A stretch of 48,982 bases of DNA, taken from the NCBI RefSeq assembly GCF_029946005.1, contig NZ_JAQSDR010000011.1, forward strand, positions 1-48,982, written 5' to 3'. The DNA comes from Aquabacterium sp. (lineage in GTDB: Bacteria; Pseudomonadota; Gammaproteobacteria; Burkholderiales; Burkholderiaceae_C). Of this stretch, positions 27,208 through 35,976 are shown one piece after another (position 1 is the first letter of the stretch; every line of letters begins with the position of its first letter). The notes under the pieces were generated by a model. It searched no databases. It saw nothing but the letters and a program-made list of their open reading frames with translations, and was not told the DNA's origin. The translations under genes and the position numbers were made by a program.

Positions 27208-30200
27208 ATGTTGTCCATGTCGACCAAAGTCTCCTTGCCCCGTGCCACTGAGCTGGTCCATCTGTTCAACCTCAGCGCGTGGCAGCGGGGGCAGGCCTAC
27301 GCCAGATCGGGGGCTGTGCTGTGGTCGGACATCCTGACCGAGCCTGACGCCCCTGATTCAGACTTCCAGATTTGTGGCGAGACGGAAGGCAGCCAATCCG
27401 AGCCTTACGAGCAGGACATCCACCTGTGGCGCCCGGACAAAAGCCGATGGAAGGTGGTAGGCGACTGCACCTGCCCCATGAGTTTCAACTGCAAACATGT
27501 CGTGGCGGTGTTGGTCGATGCCTTGGGCAAGGACTGGTTCAGCAGCGATGAGCCGCTGTGGCCACTCGGCCTGATTGACGCCAAGCCTTCAGTCCACGAG
27601 CCATTGAACCGCTGGCTGGCTCAAACGGAAAGCCAACTGGCGGCCGAGGCCCCGCCTTTGGCGCTAGCGCCATCGCAGCAGGCAAGCCTGTCCCGCCTTG
27701 CCGCGCAAGCTGAGTTCGATCATCTGGTGGTGCTGGACGTCTGCCACTTGCCGAACCGGTCAGGCCGATGGCTCACGCTGTGGCCCGGCAAGGCGCGTTG
27801 GCTCAAGAACAAGCCGGGCGAGCTGGGCAAGGTCAGCCAACCGAGCATCTATGCAGGCTCAACGTTGAGCCCCTACGACGGCCAGGGCCGCGTCTTCGAG
27901 CTGTTGCGCCGCTGGCATGCGGGGCAGGCATCCGGCGCCGTCTGGCGTACCAATGACTCGGCACCGGTCTTGCCCCAGCAGGCTGTGCGTGACGAAGTCG
28001 GTGCCGTGGTGCTGGAGCAAGCGGCCCGAGCGGGTGAACTGGTGCTGTTGACCCCTGACCGCCTGATCTTGCAACGCATCCGGTGGGGCGAAACCTGTCG
28101 GCTCGATTGGGCCTGGTCGCCAACGGGCGGTGCTGACGGGGCTGAGCCGCAGTGGCAGCTGGCCCCCGATCTGGGCTCGCCGTCGGCAGAGCTGTTCATG
28201 GGCGAGCCGATGCTCTACATCGACCGGCAGGCGGGCGTGTGCGGGCGGGTCGATGCGCAGGCGGTGGACGTGAAGACGGCGCAGCGCTGGCTGGCCGTGC
28301 CAGCCATGCAGGAGGCCTGGATGCGCGAGCAGTCCCTGCGCCTGGCCAAGCTGCTGCCACCTTTGCCGGAGGCCGTGCGAGGTGAGGTGCTGCGCGACAT
28401 TCGCGGCGTGGCGCCCACGCCGTGCCTGAGCATCCACGCTCACCCGCAGCCCAAGGAGGCGGTGTTCCAGATCGAGCTGGCGTTTGATTACGATGGCATC
28501 TCGGGCGTGTGGGTGGCACATGATCCCGACCTGCAGGCGATCGACACCCCTGAAGGCAAGGTACACCTCTGGCGCGACGTGATGGCCGAATTCGATGCCA
28601 TGGCGCACCTGATGACGGCCGGGTATCGGGCCCTGGTGCCAACGCAGCCCACGTGGTGGCAGGCCCAGCCGGGTGACCGGCCTTCGCCCCATGAGCGTGA
28701 CCTGGCCTTGCTGGACGATGACTTTGCCGAGTGGCGCGAAGCGGGCTGGCACATCGAGGTGGACGAAGCGCTGCAAGCCGGCCTGATGCGCGATGGCGTG
28801 CTGGACTTGGCCCTGCAAGGGCAGTACCCCGATGCCACCGAGGCCGACAACGACTGGTTCAGCCTCTCGCTGGGTTTTTCAGTCGATGGCCAGCGCTTCA
28901 ACTTGTTGCCTTGGCTGCCCCAATTGATCGGCCGCTGGTCGAACTGGGAGGCGCAGTCGCAACAAGGCAAGCCTTGGCCCCTGCACACCTGGTTGACCGA
29001 CGAGTCGGGCCAACCCTGGCGCGTGCCCACCGAGCCGTTGCGCCCCTGGCTGGGCGCACTCATGGAGCTGACGCAAGAGCGTGGCCGCTCGCTGGCGGGC
29101 GATGCGCTCAAGCTGGACCGCTTTGAAGCGCTGCGCCTGGCGTCGGTCGAAGCGGCGCCGGGGCAGCAGGCCCTCGGTTTGTCGGCAGGCGACGCGAATT
29201 CCTTGGCGGGCCTGGTGTCGGTGCTCAAGCAACCTGATGGCTTGCCGATGGTGGCCCCACCCGAAGGCCTGCAGGCACAAATGCGGCCGTATCAACAGCA
29301 AGGCCTGAGCTGGTTGCAACTGCTGCGGCAACACCGCCTGGGTGGTGTGTTGGCCGACGACATGGGCCTGGGCAAGACCTTGCAGACCATCGCCCACTTG
29401 CTGCTTGAAAAGCAGGCGGGCCGCTTGACTGCCCCGGCCCTGATCGTGGCCCCCACCAGCCTGGTCGGCAACTGGCGCAGCGAGTTGCAGCGATTCGCGC
29501 CAACGCTGTCGGCCTTGGTGCTGCATGGACAGCACCGCCACAACGCCTTCACCCGATTGGCCGATCACGACGTGGTCATCACCACCTACCCCTTGTTGCT
29601 GCGTGATGAAGAGGTGCTCACCAAGCAGACCTGGTCCACCGTGGTGCTGGACGAGGCCCAGGCCATCAAGAACTCAAAAACGCGACTGGCCGCCATCGTG
29701 ATCGAGTTGCGGGCTAAGCAGCGCCTGTGCCTCACGGGCACGCCCATGGAGAACCACCTGGGCGAGGTCTGGAGCTTGTTCCACTTCTTGATGCCCGGCT
29801 ACCTGGGCCACGAGACGCGCTTCAAGCAGCTGTTCCGCACGCCCATTGAAAAGCATGGCGACACCCAGCGCCTGGCCTTGCTGCGCGCGCGCCTGCAGCC
29901 CTTCATGCTGCGGCGAACCAAGGCGGCGGTGGCCACCGAACTGCCGCCCAAGATCGAGGCCATCGAGCACATCGAACTGCAGCCCGCGCAGGCCAATCTG
30001 TACGAAGTGATCCGCGTGGCCACCGAGGCCAAGGTGCGCGAAGCCCTGCAGAGCAAGGGCCTGGCCCGCTCACAGATCGCCGTGCTCGATGCCTTGCTCA
30101 AGCTGCGCCAGGTGTGCTGCGACCCGCAATTGGTGCCGCTGGAGGCCGCCAAGAAAGTCAAGGCCTCGGCCAAGATGGACTGGCTGATGGAGAACCTGCC

Positions 30201-30714
30201 CGCCATGATCGAAGACGGCAGGCGGGTGCTGGTGTTCTCGCAGTTCACCTCGATGCTCACCTTGATTGAAAAGGCGCTGGCCAAGACTTCGCTGACTTGG
30301 GTCAAGCTGACCGGGCAGAGCCAGAAGCGTGAAGACATCGTGGCTCGCTTCACGTCGGGCGAAGTGCCTTTGTTCCTCATCAGCCTGAAGGCCGGCGGCG
30401 TGGGCTTGAACCTGCCGCAGGCCGACACCGTCATTCACGTTGATCCCTGGTGGAACCCTGCGGCGGAAGACCAGGCCACCGACCGGGCTCACCGCCTGGG
30501 CCAGCAAAGCACCGTGTTTGTCTACAAGCTGGTGGCCCAGGGCACCCTGGAAGAACGCATTGTGGCCATGCAAGAGCGCAAGGCGGCGTTGGCCCAGGGC
30601 CTGCACGGGGATGCCCTGGCGGGCGCCACGCGCTTGACCGAGGGTGAACTGGACTGGCTGCTGCAGCCGATTGGGATGGTGGCCAAGCAGGGCGAGTTGG
30701 CCCGCCTCGGTTGA
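27208..30714 (+). CDS. SNF2-family DNA helicase with N-terminal SWIM zinc finger
   Basis: The product is 1168 residues. The SWIM motif CTCPMSFNCKHVV (ligands Cys87, Cys89, Cys95, His97) opens the protein, then a long family-specific region of about 580 residues. The two RecA-like lobes follow: Walker A DMGLGKT near 718-724 and DEAQ box VVLDEAQAIKN near 814. Motif V/VI appears at the end as ADTVIHVDPWWNPAAEDQ and TDRAHRLGQ. Such Swi2/Snf2 ATPases translocate on double-stranded DNA and remodel protein-DNA complexes; the bacterial role is poorly defined (RapA-like transcription recycling or repair). ATG 27208 is used; ATG 27217 is possible. It converges on the J-domain gene only 11 bases away. 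Confidence 0.92.
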   Translation: MLSMSTKVSLPRATELVHLFNLSAWQRGQAYARSGAVLWSDILTEPDAPDSDFQICGETEGSQSEPYEQDIHLWRPDKSRWKVVGDCTCPMSFNCKHVVAVLVDALGKDWFSSDEPLWPLGLIDAKPSVHEPLNRWLAQTESQLAAEAPPLALAPSQQASLSRLAAQAEFDHLVVLDVCHLPNRSGRWLTLWPGKARWLKNKPGELGKVSQPSIYAGSTLSPYDGQGRVFELLRRWHAGQASGAVWRTNDSAPVLPQQAVRDEVGAVVLEQAARAGELVLLTPDRLILQRIRWGETCRLDWAWSPTGGADGAEPQWQLAPDLGSPSAELFMGEPMLYIDRQAGVCGRVDAQAVDVKTAQRWLAVPAMQEAWMREQSLRLAKLLPPLPEAVRGEVLRDIRGVAPTPCLSIHAHPQPKEAVFQIELAFDYDGISGVWVAHDPDLQAIDTPEGKVHLWRDVMAEFDAMAHLMTAGYRALVPTQPTWWQAQPGDRPSPHERDLALLDDDFAEWREAGWHIEVDEALQAGLMRDGVLDLALQGQYPDATEADNDWFSLSLGFSVDGQRFNLLPWLPQLIGRWSNWEAQSQQGKPWPLHTWLTDESGQPWRVPTEPLRPWLGALMELTQERGRSLAGDALKLDRFEALRLASVEAAPGQQALGLSAGDANSLAGLVSVLKQPDGLPMVAPPEGLQAQMRPYQQQGLSWLQLLRQHRLGGVLADDMGLGKTLQTIAHLLLEKQAGRLTAPALIVAPTSLVGNWRSELQRFAPTLSALVLHGQHRHNAFTRLADHDVVITTYPLLLRDEEVLTKQTWSTVVLDEAQAIKNSKTRLAAIVIELRAKQRLCLTGTPMENHLGEVWSLFHFLMPGYLGHETRFKQLFRTPIEKHGDTQRLALLRARLQPFMLRRTKAAVATELPPKIEAIEHIELQPAQANLYEVIRVATEAKVREALQSKGLARSQIAVLDALLKLRQVCCDPQLVPLEAAKKVKASAKMDWLMENLPAMIEDGRRVLVFSQFTSMLTLIEKALAKTSLTWVKLTGQSQKREDIVARFTSGEVPLFLISLKAGGVGLNLPQADTVIHVDPWWNPAAEDQATDRAHRLGQQSTVFVYKLVAQGTLEERIVAMQERKAALAQGLHGDALAGATRLTEGELDWLLQPIGMVAKQGELARLG

Positions 30715-30725
30715 GGGCCTAGGCC

Positions 30726-31835
30726 TCAAAACCAATCGTTCGACAAGGCATCGATCCCGAACCGCTCCTGTTCTCGCTTGATCCAGCGCTTGGTGGCCGC
30801 GCGGTCTTTGAAGGTCAGCAGATCGCGCTCAAAGTCCATCTGCGCATGGCTCAACTGCGCCACTTGAAAGTCGACAACCTTGATGAGTTTGTCGGGATGC
30901 AAGGGCAGGCGGGGCGGCAGGCCGAGGTCCATGCGCAAGCCCTCTTCCAATCGGCGGGTTTCGAACTGGATGTCCGCCAGTTGCTCGGCCAGGGCTTTGT
31001 TGTAAAGCTTGAGCCGCGCCGGGGCGGTGCTGGCCATGCTGTTGGCGTCGATCTGGGCGGTCTCCATTTGCAGGCTCAGCAGCGCCATCAGGTCTTTGTT
31101 GGCATAGGCCTGGTTGGCGCGCTGCATCAAGGCCGTCTTGGCTTCGCGCTTGTCGGCGTCGGGCTCGCGGTCGGGGTGCAAGGCGCTGGCCAGCTTGCGG
31201 TAGATCTCGCGCAGGGACTGGTTGGTGAGCTCGGCCTCGGCCTGTTTTTTGGCCTGCGCTTTGCTCAGTTTGGCCTGGGGCTGCGCACCGTGGCCCATCG
31301 CCTCGGCCTCTGCAGCTCGCGCCGCCAATTTTTCTTGCATGCGGGCCATCAACTCCTCTTCAGGCTGGTCTTGCGCATCGTCGCCCAGGTCAATGCCCGC
31401 GATGTCTTGCACCATGTCGATGAAGGCCTGGCGGTCTTCGGCTTGCGCGTCCTCAAAAAGGTGGTCGGCGTGCTTGTCGTACAGCGTGCGCATCTCTTGC
31501 GCTTCGTCCTCGTCGAGCTGGCCGATCACCGCGTCAATGGCTTCACACAAAACATCTTGCAAGGTTGATCGCTCGGCCTTCTTCCAACCTTTCTCGTCAA
31601 GCAACAGGTCGACCGCACGAATCCAGCCGACCTGCGTGGCTTGGAGCGTGCGCGCCAGTGGCAGCACGCGCTCTTGCCGAACGCTCAAAAACGGCGGCAA
31701 GTTGGCGTGCCAGGCGGCCAGTTTGGCGCGAGCCTTGTCGATCTGCTCGGTGAGTTTGTTGAAGCGCTTTTGCTCTGGGCTAAGCAAGGCCGAGGCCGAC
31801 GTGGCGATGATCTGCAGGGTTTGCTGAGGTTTCAT
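30726..31835 (-). CDS. atypical J-domain protein
   Basis: The product is 369 residues from ATG 31835; an upstream extension to 31895 carries no recognisable sequence. The J-domain is internal, not N-terminal: LREIYRKLASALHPDREPD with the HPD tripeptide near residues 220-222, then helix III/IV (TALMQRANQAYANKDLMALL). J-domains stimulate ATP hydrolysis by DnaK/Hsp70 partners. The first 200 residues are charged helices with no zinc-finger or Gly/Phe region, so this is a class C-type co-chaperone with an unknown client. No dnaK is nearby. It is convergent with the helicase gene. Similar proteins occur in other betaproteobacteria, but I cannot name the family. Confidence 0.78.
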   Translation of the reverse strand: MKPQQTLQIIATSASALLSPEQKRFNKLTEQIDKARAKLAAWHANLPPFLSVRQERVLPLARTLQATQVGWIRAVDLLLDEKGWKKAERSTLQDVLCEAIDAVIGQLDEDEAQEMRTLYDKHADHLFEDAQAEDRQAFIDMVQDIAGIDLGDDAQDQPEEELMARMQEKLAARAAEAEAMGHGAQPQAKLSKAQAKKQAEAELTNQSLREIYRKLASALHPDREPDADKREAKTALMQRANQAYANKDLMALLSLQMETAQIDANSMASTAPARLKLYNKALAEQLADIQFETRRLEEGLRMDLGLPPRLPLHPDKLIKVVDFQVAQLSHAQMDFERDLLTFKDRAATKRWIKREQERFGIDALSNDWF

Positions 31836-31907
31836 GGGGGTCAATTTTGCCAGCCCAAGACGCGGTCGGCCCTCGGCGTCGGCGCAAGATTGCAACCAGC
31901 GGGAACG

Positions 31908-33290
31908 CTAGGCCGCATCCGCCATGCGGCCACCCGCCCGTCCCAACAACCGTCTCCGCGTCCGCTCAATGTTGTTCCGCAAGGCGTACAACTCATCCGC
32001 ATGCGCCAGCGGCACCGTGATCTGCGCCGCCACGCGATCAAGTTCGTCCAGCTCGTTGAGCAGCCCGGTGGGGTCGGCATCACCATCTTCCATGTGTGCC
32101 TCCACCTGCTGCAGGCGCGCATACCAGCGGAACACGCGCTGGCGCACGCGGTAGGTGTACAGCGGCGGCACCACGCGTGACAGGGGCAGCAGCAGCACGA
32201 TCAAGCCGCCGATGACCAGCCACATGCGTTCGAGCAGGTTACTGGCCCAGAAGGGCAAGTAGCGCTGATAGAAGGGCGGCGTGCCGTTGATGGCGCGGTC
32301 GCCCTCGGGGCTGACGGGCAGCTCGCTGGTGCGGGTGTTTGGAAAATCTCGCACGCCATTGAACCAGCCTGCGCCGCCATGGATCCTTTGAGCCGATTGC
32401 GCGAACAGCTGGCGCAAGGCGGGGTGGGTGTCTTCGCGCGTGAGCAAGGCCGTGGTGGCGGCGAGCAGGCCGATGCTCTGGGGCGGCAGCTCGCTGGCCA
32501 GGTCCACCATGCCGCGCGGCAGCGTCACCGTTTGCAGGAAGGGCAGGCGCCGGGACAAGGCATCCGCCTGGGGCAGGTCGGCCAACGCGATGCCGGGCTG
32601 CTTCAACAGGCGCTGCACGACCGGGGATTCTGGCGCGGTGACCAGCACCAGCACGTCGAGTTGGCCCGCCTGCAGGGCCTGAGCGGCGGCGTCCGGGTCC
32701 ATCTCGCTGGCGGTGACGGCATCAGGCGTCAGGCCATTGGCTTCGAGCAGGCGGCGCATCAGGTCGGGCACGCCACTGCCGGGCTGGTCCATGTTGACGC
32801 GCAGGCCGCGCAACTGGGTCAGCGAGGTGAGTGGGGTGTCTTGGCTGGCGCCCTTGTTGTTGCTTGCCGCACCGTTGAGTGCGGCGGGGCGGTAGAACAG
32901 CCACAGCGGTTCGTAGAACAGCGCGCCGAGCGACATGATGTCGGCGTTGGCGCGCTCGCCCATGTTGCCACTGCCGCCACGCACGAAGGCCACGTCGGCA
33001 CGGCGTTCGCGCAGGGCTTGCAGGTTGCCCACCGGGCCATCGGTGGGCAACAGCTTCACCTGGATGCCGTCGCGCGCCAGGGCCTGGGCGTAGCGTTGGC
33101 CGAACTCGGCATAGGCGCTGCCCGCGGGCCCGGTGGCGAGCGTGACGGTGCGCGGGGGTTGCGGGTCGAGCCACCAGTAGGTGCCCGCCAACAGGCTCAA
33201 GGCCAGCAGCAGCACCGGGCCGGCCGAGGCCAGCATGTCGCGCAGCGAGAGCAACACCAAAAGCAGGGCTTGTTTGATTTGACGGGTCAT
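31908..33290 (-). CDS. TAXI-family substrate-binding protein with membrane anchors
   Basis: The product is 460 residues from ATG 33290 (an earlier in-frame start to 33377 is less likely). An N-terminal hydrophobic segment (MLASAGPVLLLALSLLAGTYWW) is followed by a periplasmic domain of the TAXI type: TVTLATGPAGSAYAEFGQRY, GPVGNLQALRERRADVAFVRGG and GSGVPDLMRRLL. A second membrane helix (LERMWLVIGGLIVLLLPL) near residue 360 leads to a cytoplasmic helical tail. Unlike exported TRAP receptors it stays tethered and no TRAP permease gene is next to it, so a sensory or scaffold role is possible. It sits downstream of nothing on its strand and reads away from the HipA-like gene. Confidence 0.8.
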   Translation of the reverse strand: MTRQIKQALLLVLLSLRDMLASAGPVLLLALSLLAGTYWWLDPQPPRTVTLATGPAGSAYAEFGQRYAQALARDGIQVKLLPTDGPVGNLQALRERRADVAFVRGGSGNMGERANADIMSLGALFYEPLWLFYRPAALNGAASNNKGASQDTPLTSLTQLRGLRVNMDQPGSGVPDLMRRLLEANGLTPDAVTASEMDPDAAAQALQAGQLDVLVLVTAPESPVVQRLLKQPGIALADLPQADALSRRLPFLQTVTLPRGMVDLASELPPQSIGLLAATTALLTREDTHPALRQLFAQSAQRIHGGAGWFNGVRDFPNTRTSELPVSPEGDRAINGTPPFYQRYLPFWASNLLERMWLVIGGLIVLLLPLSRVVPPLYTYRVRQRVFRWYARLQQVEAHMEDGDADPTGLLNELDELDRVAAQITVPLAHADELYALRNNIERTRRRLLGRAGGRMADAA

Positions 33291-33403
33291 GGCGGGATGA
33301 AAAAAAGCGCTGACGGACTGTATGCCAGGAAAAAGGCCATGCTGGGCCATGGCACCAGCGGTGCCCCGCATGGTCAAAACTAGAATTACTCTGTAAAATA
33401 AAA

Positions 33404-33424
33404 TGAACTATTCACGGAATATTC
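33404..33424 (+). promoter_or_regulatory. palindromic operator candidate upstream of the HipA-like gene
   Basis: TGAACTATTCA (33404-33414, TGAA/TTCA arms) and the perfect palindrome GAATATTC (33417-33424) lie within 30 bases of the ATG in a short AT-rich stretch also holding TAAAATAAAAT. The spacing places them over the promoter and start, suiting self-repression by the HTH fused to the HipA-like protein. Inferred from symmetry only. Confidence 0.45.
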
Positions 33425-33433
33425 AGATTGGCC

Positions 33434-34801
33434 ATGGTTTCAGGATCTGAGCACGACCATTCCCAGCGAATCAAGGAGTTGGAGCGCCACATGCGCTCCG
33501 GCCCCCGCTCGGCTCAAGAGTTGGTGAATGCGCTCGGCATCAGCCAGCCGACCCTGTCGCGAACTATTCAAGCCTTTCCTGCCCTGTTCACCACCTTCAG
33601 GGTGTCGGGTGACCGAACCCCCAAATACGGCCGCTTGCGCGACCTGCCCGGGGGGCTCAACCCGCGTCAAACGATTTTCAGGATTTCGAACACGGGCGCC
33701 ATGGAGACCTTTGCCGAGGTCGAGTTCCTGACGGGGGGCGCAACCCTGGAGCGAACACCCGCGAAGACCACCATCCTGTACGAAGGTTTGCCGCCGTACA
33801 TGGCCTTCTCATCGCCTTCCGGCTTCCTGGGGCGGCAAGTGGCCCGTGCCGCGTCCGCCCTGGACACGCAGTTCCCCGAGAGCCTGAAGGACTGGGGCGA
33901 CGACCACCGCATTGCCTACCTTTTCACCCGTGGGCTGAACCTGGCGGGCAACCTGGTCTACGGCACCGCTTCGCTGCAGCGAGAGATGGATTTCCGCCAT
34001 CTGGCGCCCACGCCCCAGGCGCAGAAGCTGGCCCACTATGTGGACATGGCGAACCAGCTCAAGGATTCGGCCCATGGCTCCAGCGCGGGCGGTGAGCAGC
34101 CCAAGTTCCTCAGCCTGGTGGAAGACATGGGGCATGCCATTGTGAAGTTCGCCCGGCGCGGCAGCCGCATGGCGGAGCTGTTGCCCTTCGAGCACCTGGC
34201 CTTGCAGTCACTGGCCGCTGTCGGCGTGCCTGCGTCCAAGACCCAGCTGCTGGCCTCCAACGATTACGTCTTCCTGGAGGTTCAACGCTTTGACCGGATC
34301 GGGGCCCACGGGCGCGTTGGGATGCTGTCTGCGGGCGCCATCGATGACGAGTTTTTTGGCGCGCGAGACACCTGGTCGGAGTTTGCCGCGCGCTGCCAGC
34401 AAGCCAGGTACCTGTCGGCGGCGGACGTGTTGCATGTGGATGTGATGGCGGCTTTCAGCGAGCTCATCGGCAACACCGATCGGCACTTCGAAAACATCTC
34501 GGTGCTGCTGGGCGAAGACGGCGAGTACAGCGGCATCGCACCGGCCTACGACATCCTGCCCATGCGTTACGCGTCGATCGGCGGCGGGGTGGACCCGGCC
34601 TTGACGCCCATCGTGCCCAAGCTCAGCACCATTGGCGCCAAGCCCGACGTCTGGGCCTTGGCGGCCCAAGCCGCGCATCGATTCTGGGCCGCGGTGCAGC
34701 AGGGCCAACTGGACCTGCCGGTGTCCCAGGACTTTCAGCGGCTGGCGACTGAGAACCTGGCGGTGGACCGGGCCTTCCTGGTGCCTTTGCTGCCAGCTTA
34801 A
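33434..34801 (+). CDS. yjjJ: HipA-family kinase-like toxin with fused N-terminal HTH (YjjJ/HipH type)
   Basis: The product is 455 residues from ATG 33434. The N-terminal 60 residues hold a winged HTH (SAQELVNALGISQPTLSRTI), a module that in standard HipBA loci is a separate antitoxin. The HipA kinase fold follows: SSAGGEQPKFL (near 214) is the nucleotide-loop signature, LIGNTDRHFENISVLL (near 344-358) carries the catalytic Asp and metal Asn, and APAYDILPM is the DFG-like segment. Key residues look intact. E. coli YjjJ/HipH has this one-gene layout. No hipB is present on either side, supporting self-regulation through the HTH. Its stop codon overlaps that of the convergent aminotransferase gene. 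Confidence 0.85.
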   Translation: MVSGSEHDHSQRIKELERHMRSGPRSAQELVNALGISQPTLSRTIQAFPALFTTFRVSGDRTPKYGRLRDLPGGLNPRQTIFRISNTGAMETFAEVEFLTGGATLERTPAKTTILYEGLPPYMAFSSPSGFLGRQVARAASALDTQFPESLKDWGDDHRIAYLFTRGLNLAGNLVYGTASLQREMDFRHLAPTPQAQKLAHYVDMANQLKDSAHGSSAGGEQPKFLSLVEDMGHAIVKFARRGSRMAELLPFEHLALQSLAAVGVPASKTQLLASNDYVFLEVQRFDRIGAHGRVGMLSAGAIDDEFFGARDTWSEFAARCQQARYLSAADVLHVDVMAAFSELIGNTDRHFENISVLLGEDGEYSGIAPAYDILPMRYASIGGGVDPALTPIVPKLSTIGAKPDVWALAAQAAHRFWAAVQQGQLDLPVSQDFQRLATENLAVDRAFLVPLLPA

Positions 34802-35976
34802 ACCGTGGCCATGAAGCGCTTGAGCCTGTGCAAGCCTTCGTGCAGATCGGCCTGCGAAGCTGCGTACGACAAGCGCACGTGGCGCGACGCACCACTCACG
34901 CCAAAGTCATGCCCGGGGGTCAAGGCCACATGGGCTTCTTGCAGCGCGCGCTCGCAAAACTGCATCGCATCCAGCCCGGTGCCGCTCACGTCAATGTAGA
35001 CATAGAACGCGCCATCCGGCGGCACGGGCACGGGCAGGCCGATCTGTTCAAGCCCTTGCAGCACCAGCGCCCGCCGCTCGGCGAACTCTTGCTTGCGCGC
35101 CTCGCACACCGCGATGGACTCCGGCGTGAAGCAGGCCAGCGCGGCCATCTGCGCTGGGGTGGGCGCGCAGATGTAGTAGTTCTGGGCCAGGCGCTCCATC
35201 GCGGGCGCCAACTCGTCGGGCACCACGGCCCAGCCCAGGCGCCAGCCCGTCATGCCGAAGTACTTGGAAAAGCTGTTGATCACACAAGCGCCCGCATCAA
35301 AGGCCAGCGCGGTTTGTGCGGCCTGCCCGGAGGCCGCATCCACATCACTCAGGTTCAGGTAGATCTCGTCGACGATGCGCCAGGCACCGTGCTGACGTGC
35401 CCAATCGCAGATGGCGACGAGTTCGGCGGTCGGCACCGAGGTGCCCGTGGGATTGGACGGCGTGGCGATCATCAGGCCGCGTGTGCTTTCGCTCCAGTGG
35501 CGCTGCACGGCGGCCAGGTCCAGCTGGAAGCGCGAGGCCGCGTCGGTGGGCACCAGGCGCACATCGGCACCAAAACCGTTCAAGAATTGCCGATTGCAGG
35601 GGTAGGACGGGTCGCCCACCAGCACCTCGTCGCCTGGGTCCACCAGCGCGGCCGTGAGCAGCAGCAGTGCAGCCGAGGCCCCGGCCGTGACGACCACGCG
35701 CTCGGGACTGATGTTCACGCCATGCGCTTGTTGGTAGAAACCGGCGATGGCCTCGCGCAAAGCGGGCAGGCCCAGGGCGCCGGTGTAGGGCAAGGGGGTG
35801 TGGCTGCCGGCGACGCGTTGCAGCTCGGCGCGCACGGCGGGGGGCGCGCCAAAGTCGGGCTCGCCCAGGTTGAGTCGGATCACGCGGTGGCCCGCAGCTT
35901 CGAGCGCGGCGGCGCGCTTGCCGAACTCCATGGCCAAAAAGGGCGCGATGGCTTGGGCGCGTTGGGAGATCTTCAC
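34798..35976 (-). CDS. PLP-dependent class I/II aminotransferase
   Basis: The product is 392 residues, normal for the fold-type I aspartate-aminotransferase family. The PLP Schiff-base lysine is Lys238 in INSFSKYFGMTGWRLGW. Asn175 in TPSNPTGT, Asp203 and Tyr206 in IVDEIYLNL bind the cofactor, and the substrate carboxylate Arg is in ASRHVRLSYA near the end. The start is GTG at 35976, overlapping the methyltransferase stop (GTGA), so the two are cotranscribed. The amino-acid donor cannot be told from sequence; similar proteins are annotated as generic aminotransferases near alanine or aromatic transaminases. It ends tail-to-tail with the HipA-like gene with a 4-base overlap. Confidence 0.9.
   Translation of the reverse strand: MKISQRAQAIAPFLAMEFGKRAAALEAAGHRVIRLNLGEPDFGAPPAVRAELQRVAGSHTPLPYTGALGLPALREAIAGFYQQAHGVNISPERVVVTAGASAALLLLTAALVDPGDEVLVGDPSYPCNRQFLNGFGADVRLVPTDAASRFQLDLAAVQRHWSESTRGLMIATPSNPTGTSVPTAELVAICDWARQHGAWRIVDEIYLNLSDVDAASGQAAQTALAFDAGACVINSFSKYFGMTGWRLGWAVVPDELAPAMERLAQNYYICAPTPAQMAALACFTPESIAVCEARKQEFAERRALVLQGLEQIGLPVPVPPDGAFYVYIDVSGTGLDAMQFCERALQEAHVALTPGHDFGVSGASRHVRLSYAASQADLHEGLHRLKRFMATV

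Noticed and set aside
25884..27251. 455-codon plus-strand frame
   Set aside because: Antisense to the M20 peptidase with all its metal motifs; composition is His/Gln/Gly-rich shadow sequence.
27087..27269. N-terminal extension of the M20 peptidase
   Set aside because: It would overlap the divergent helicase gene and lies before the membrane anchor without conserved sequence.
32379..33383. 334-codon plus-strand frame
   Set aside because: Antisense to the TAXI-family gene and shows only repetitive Gly/Gln/His composition.
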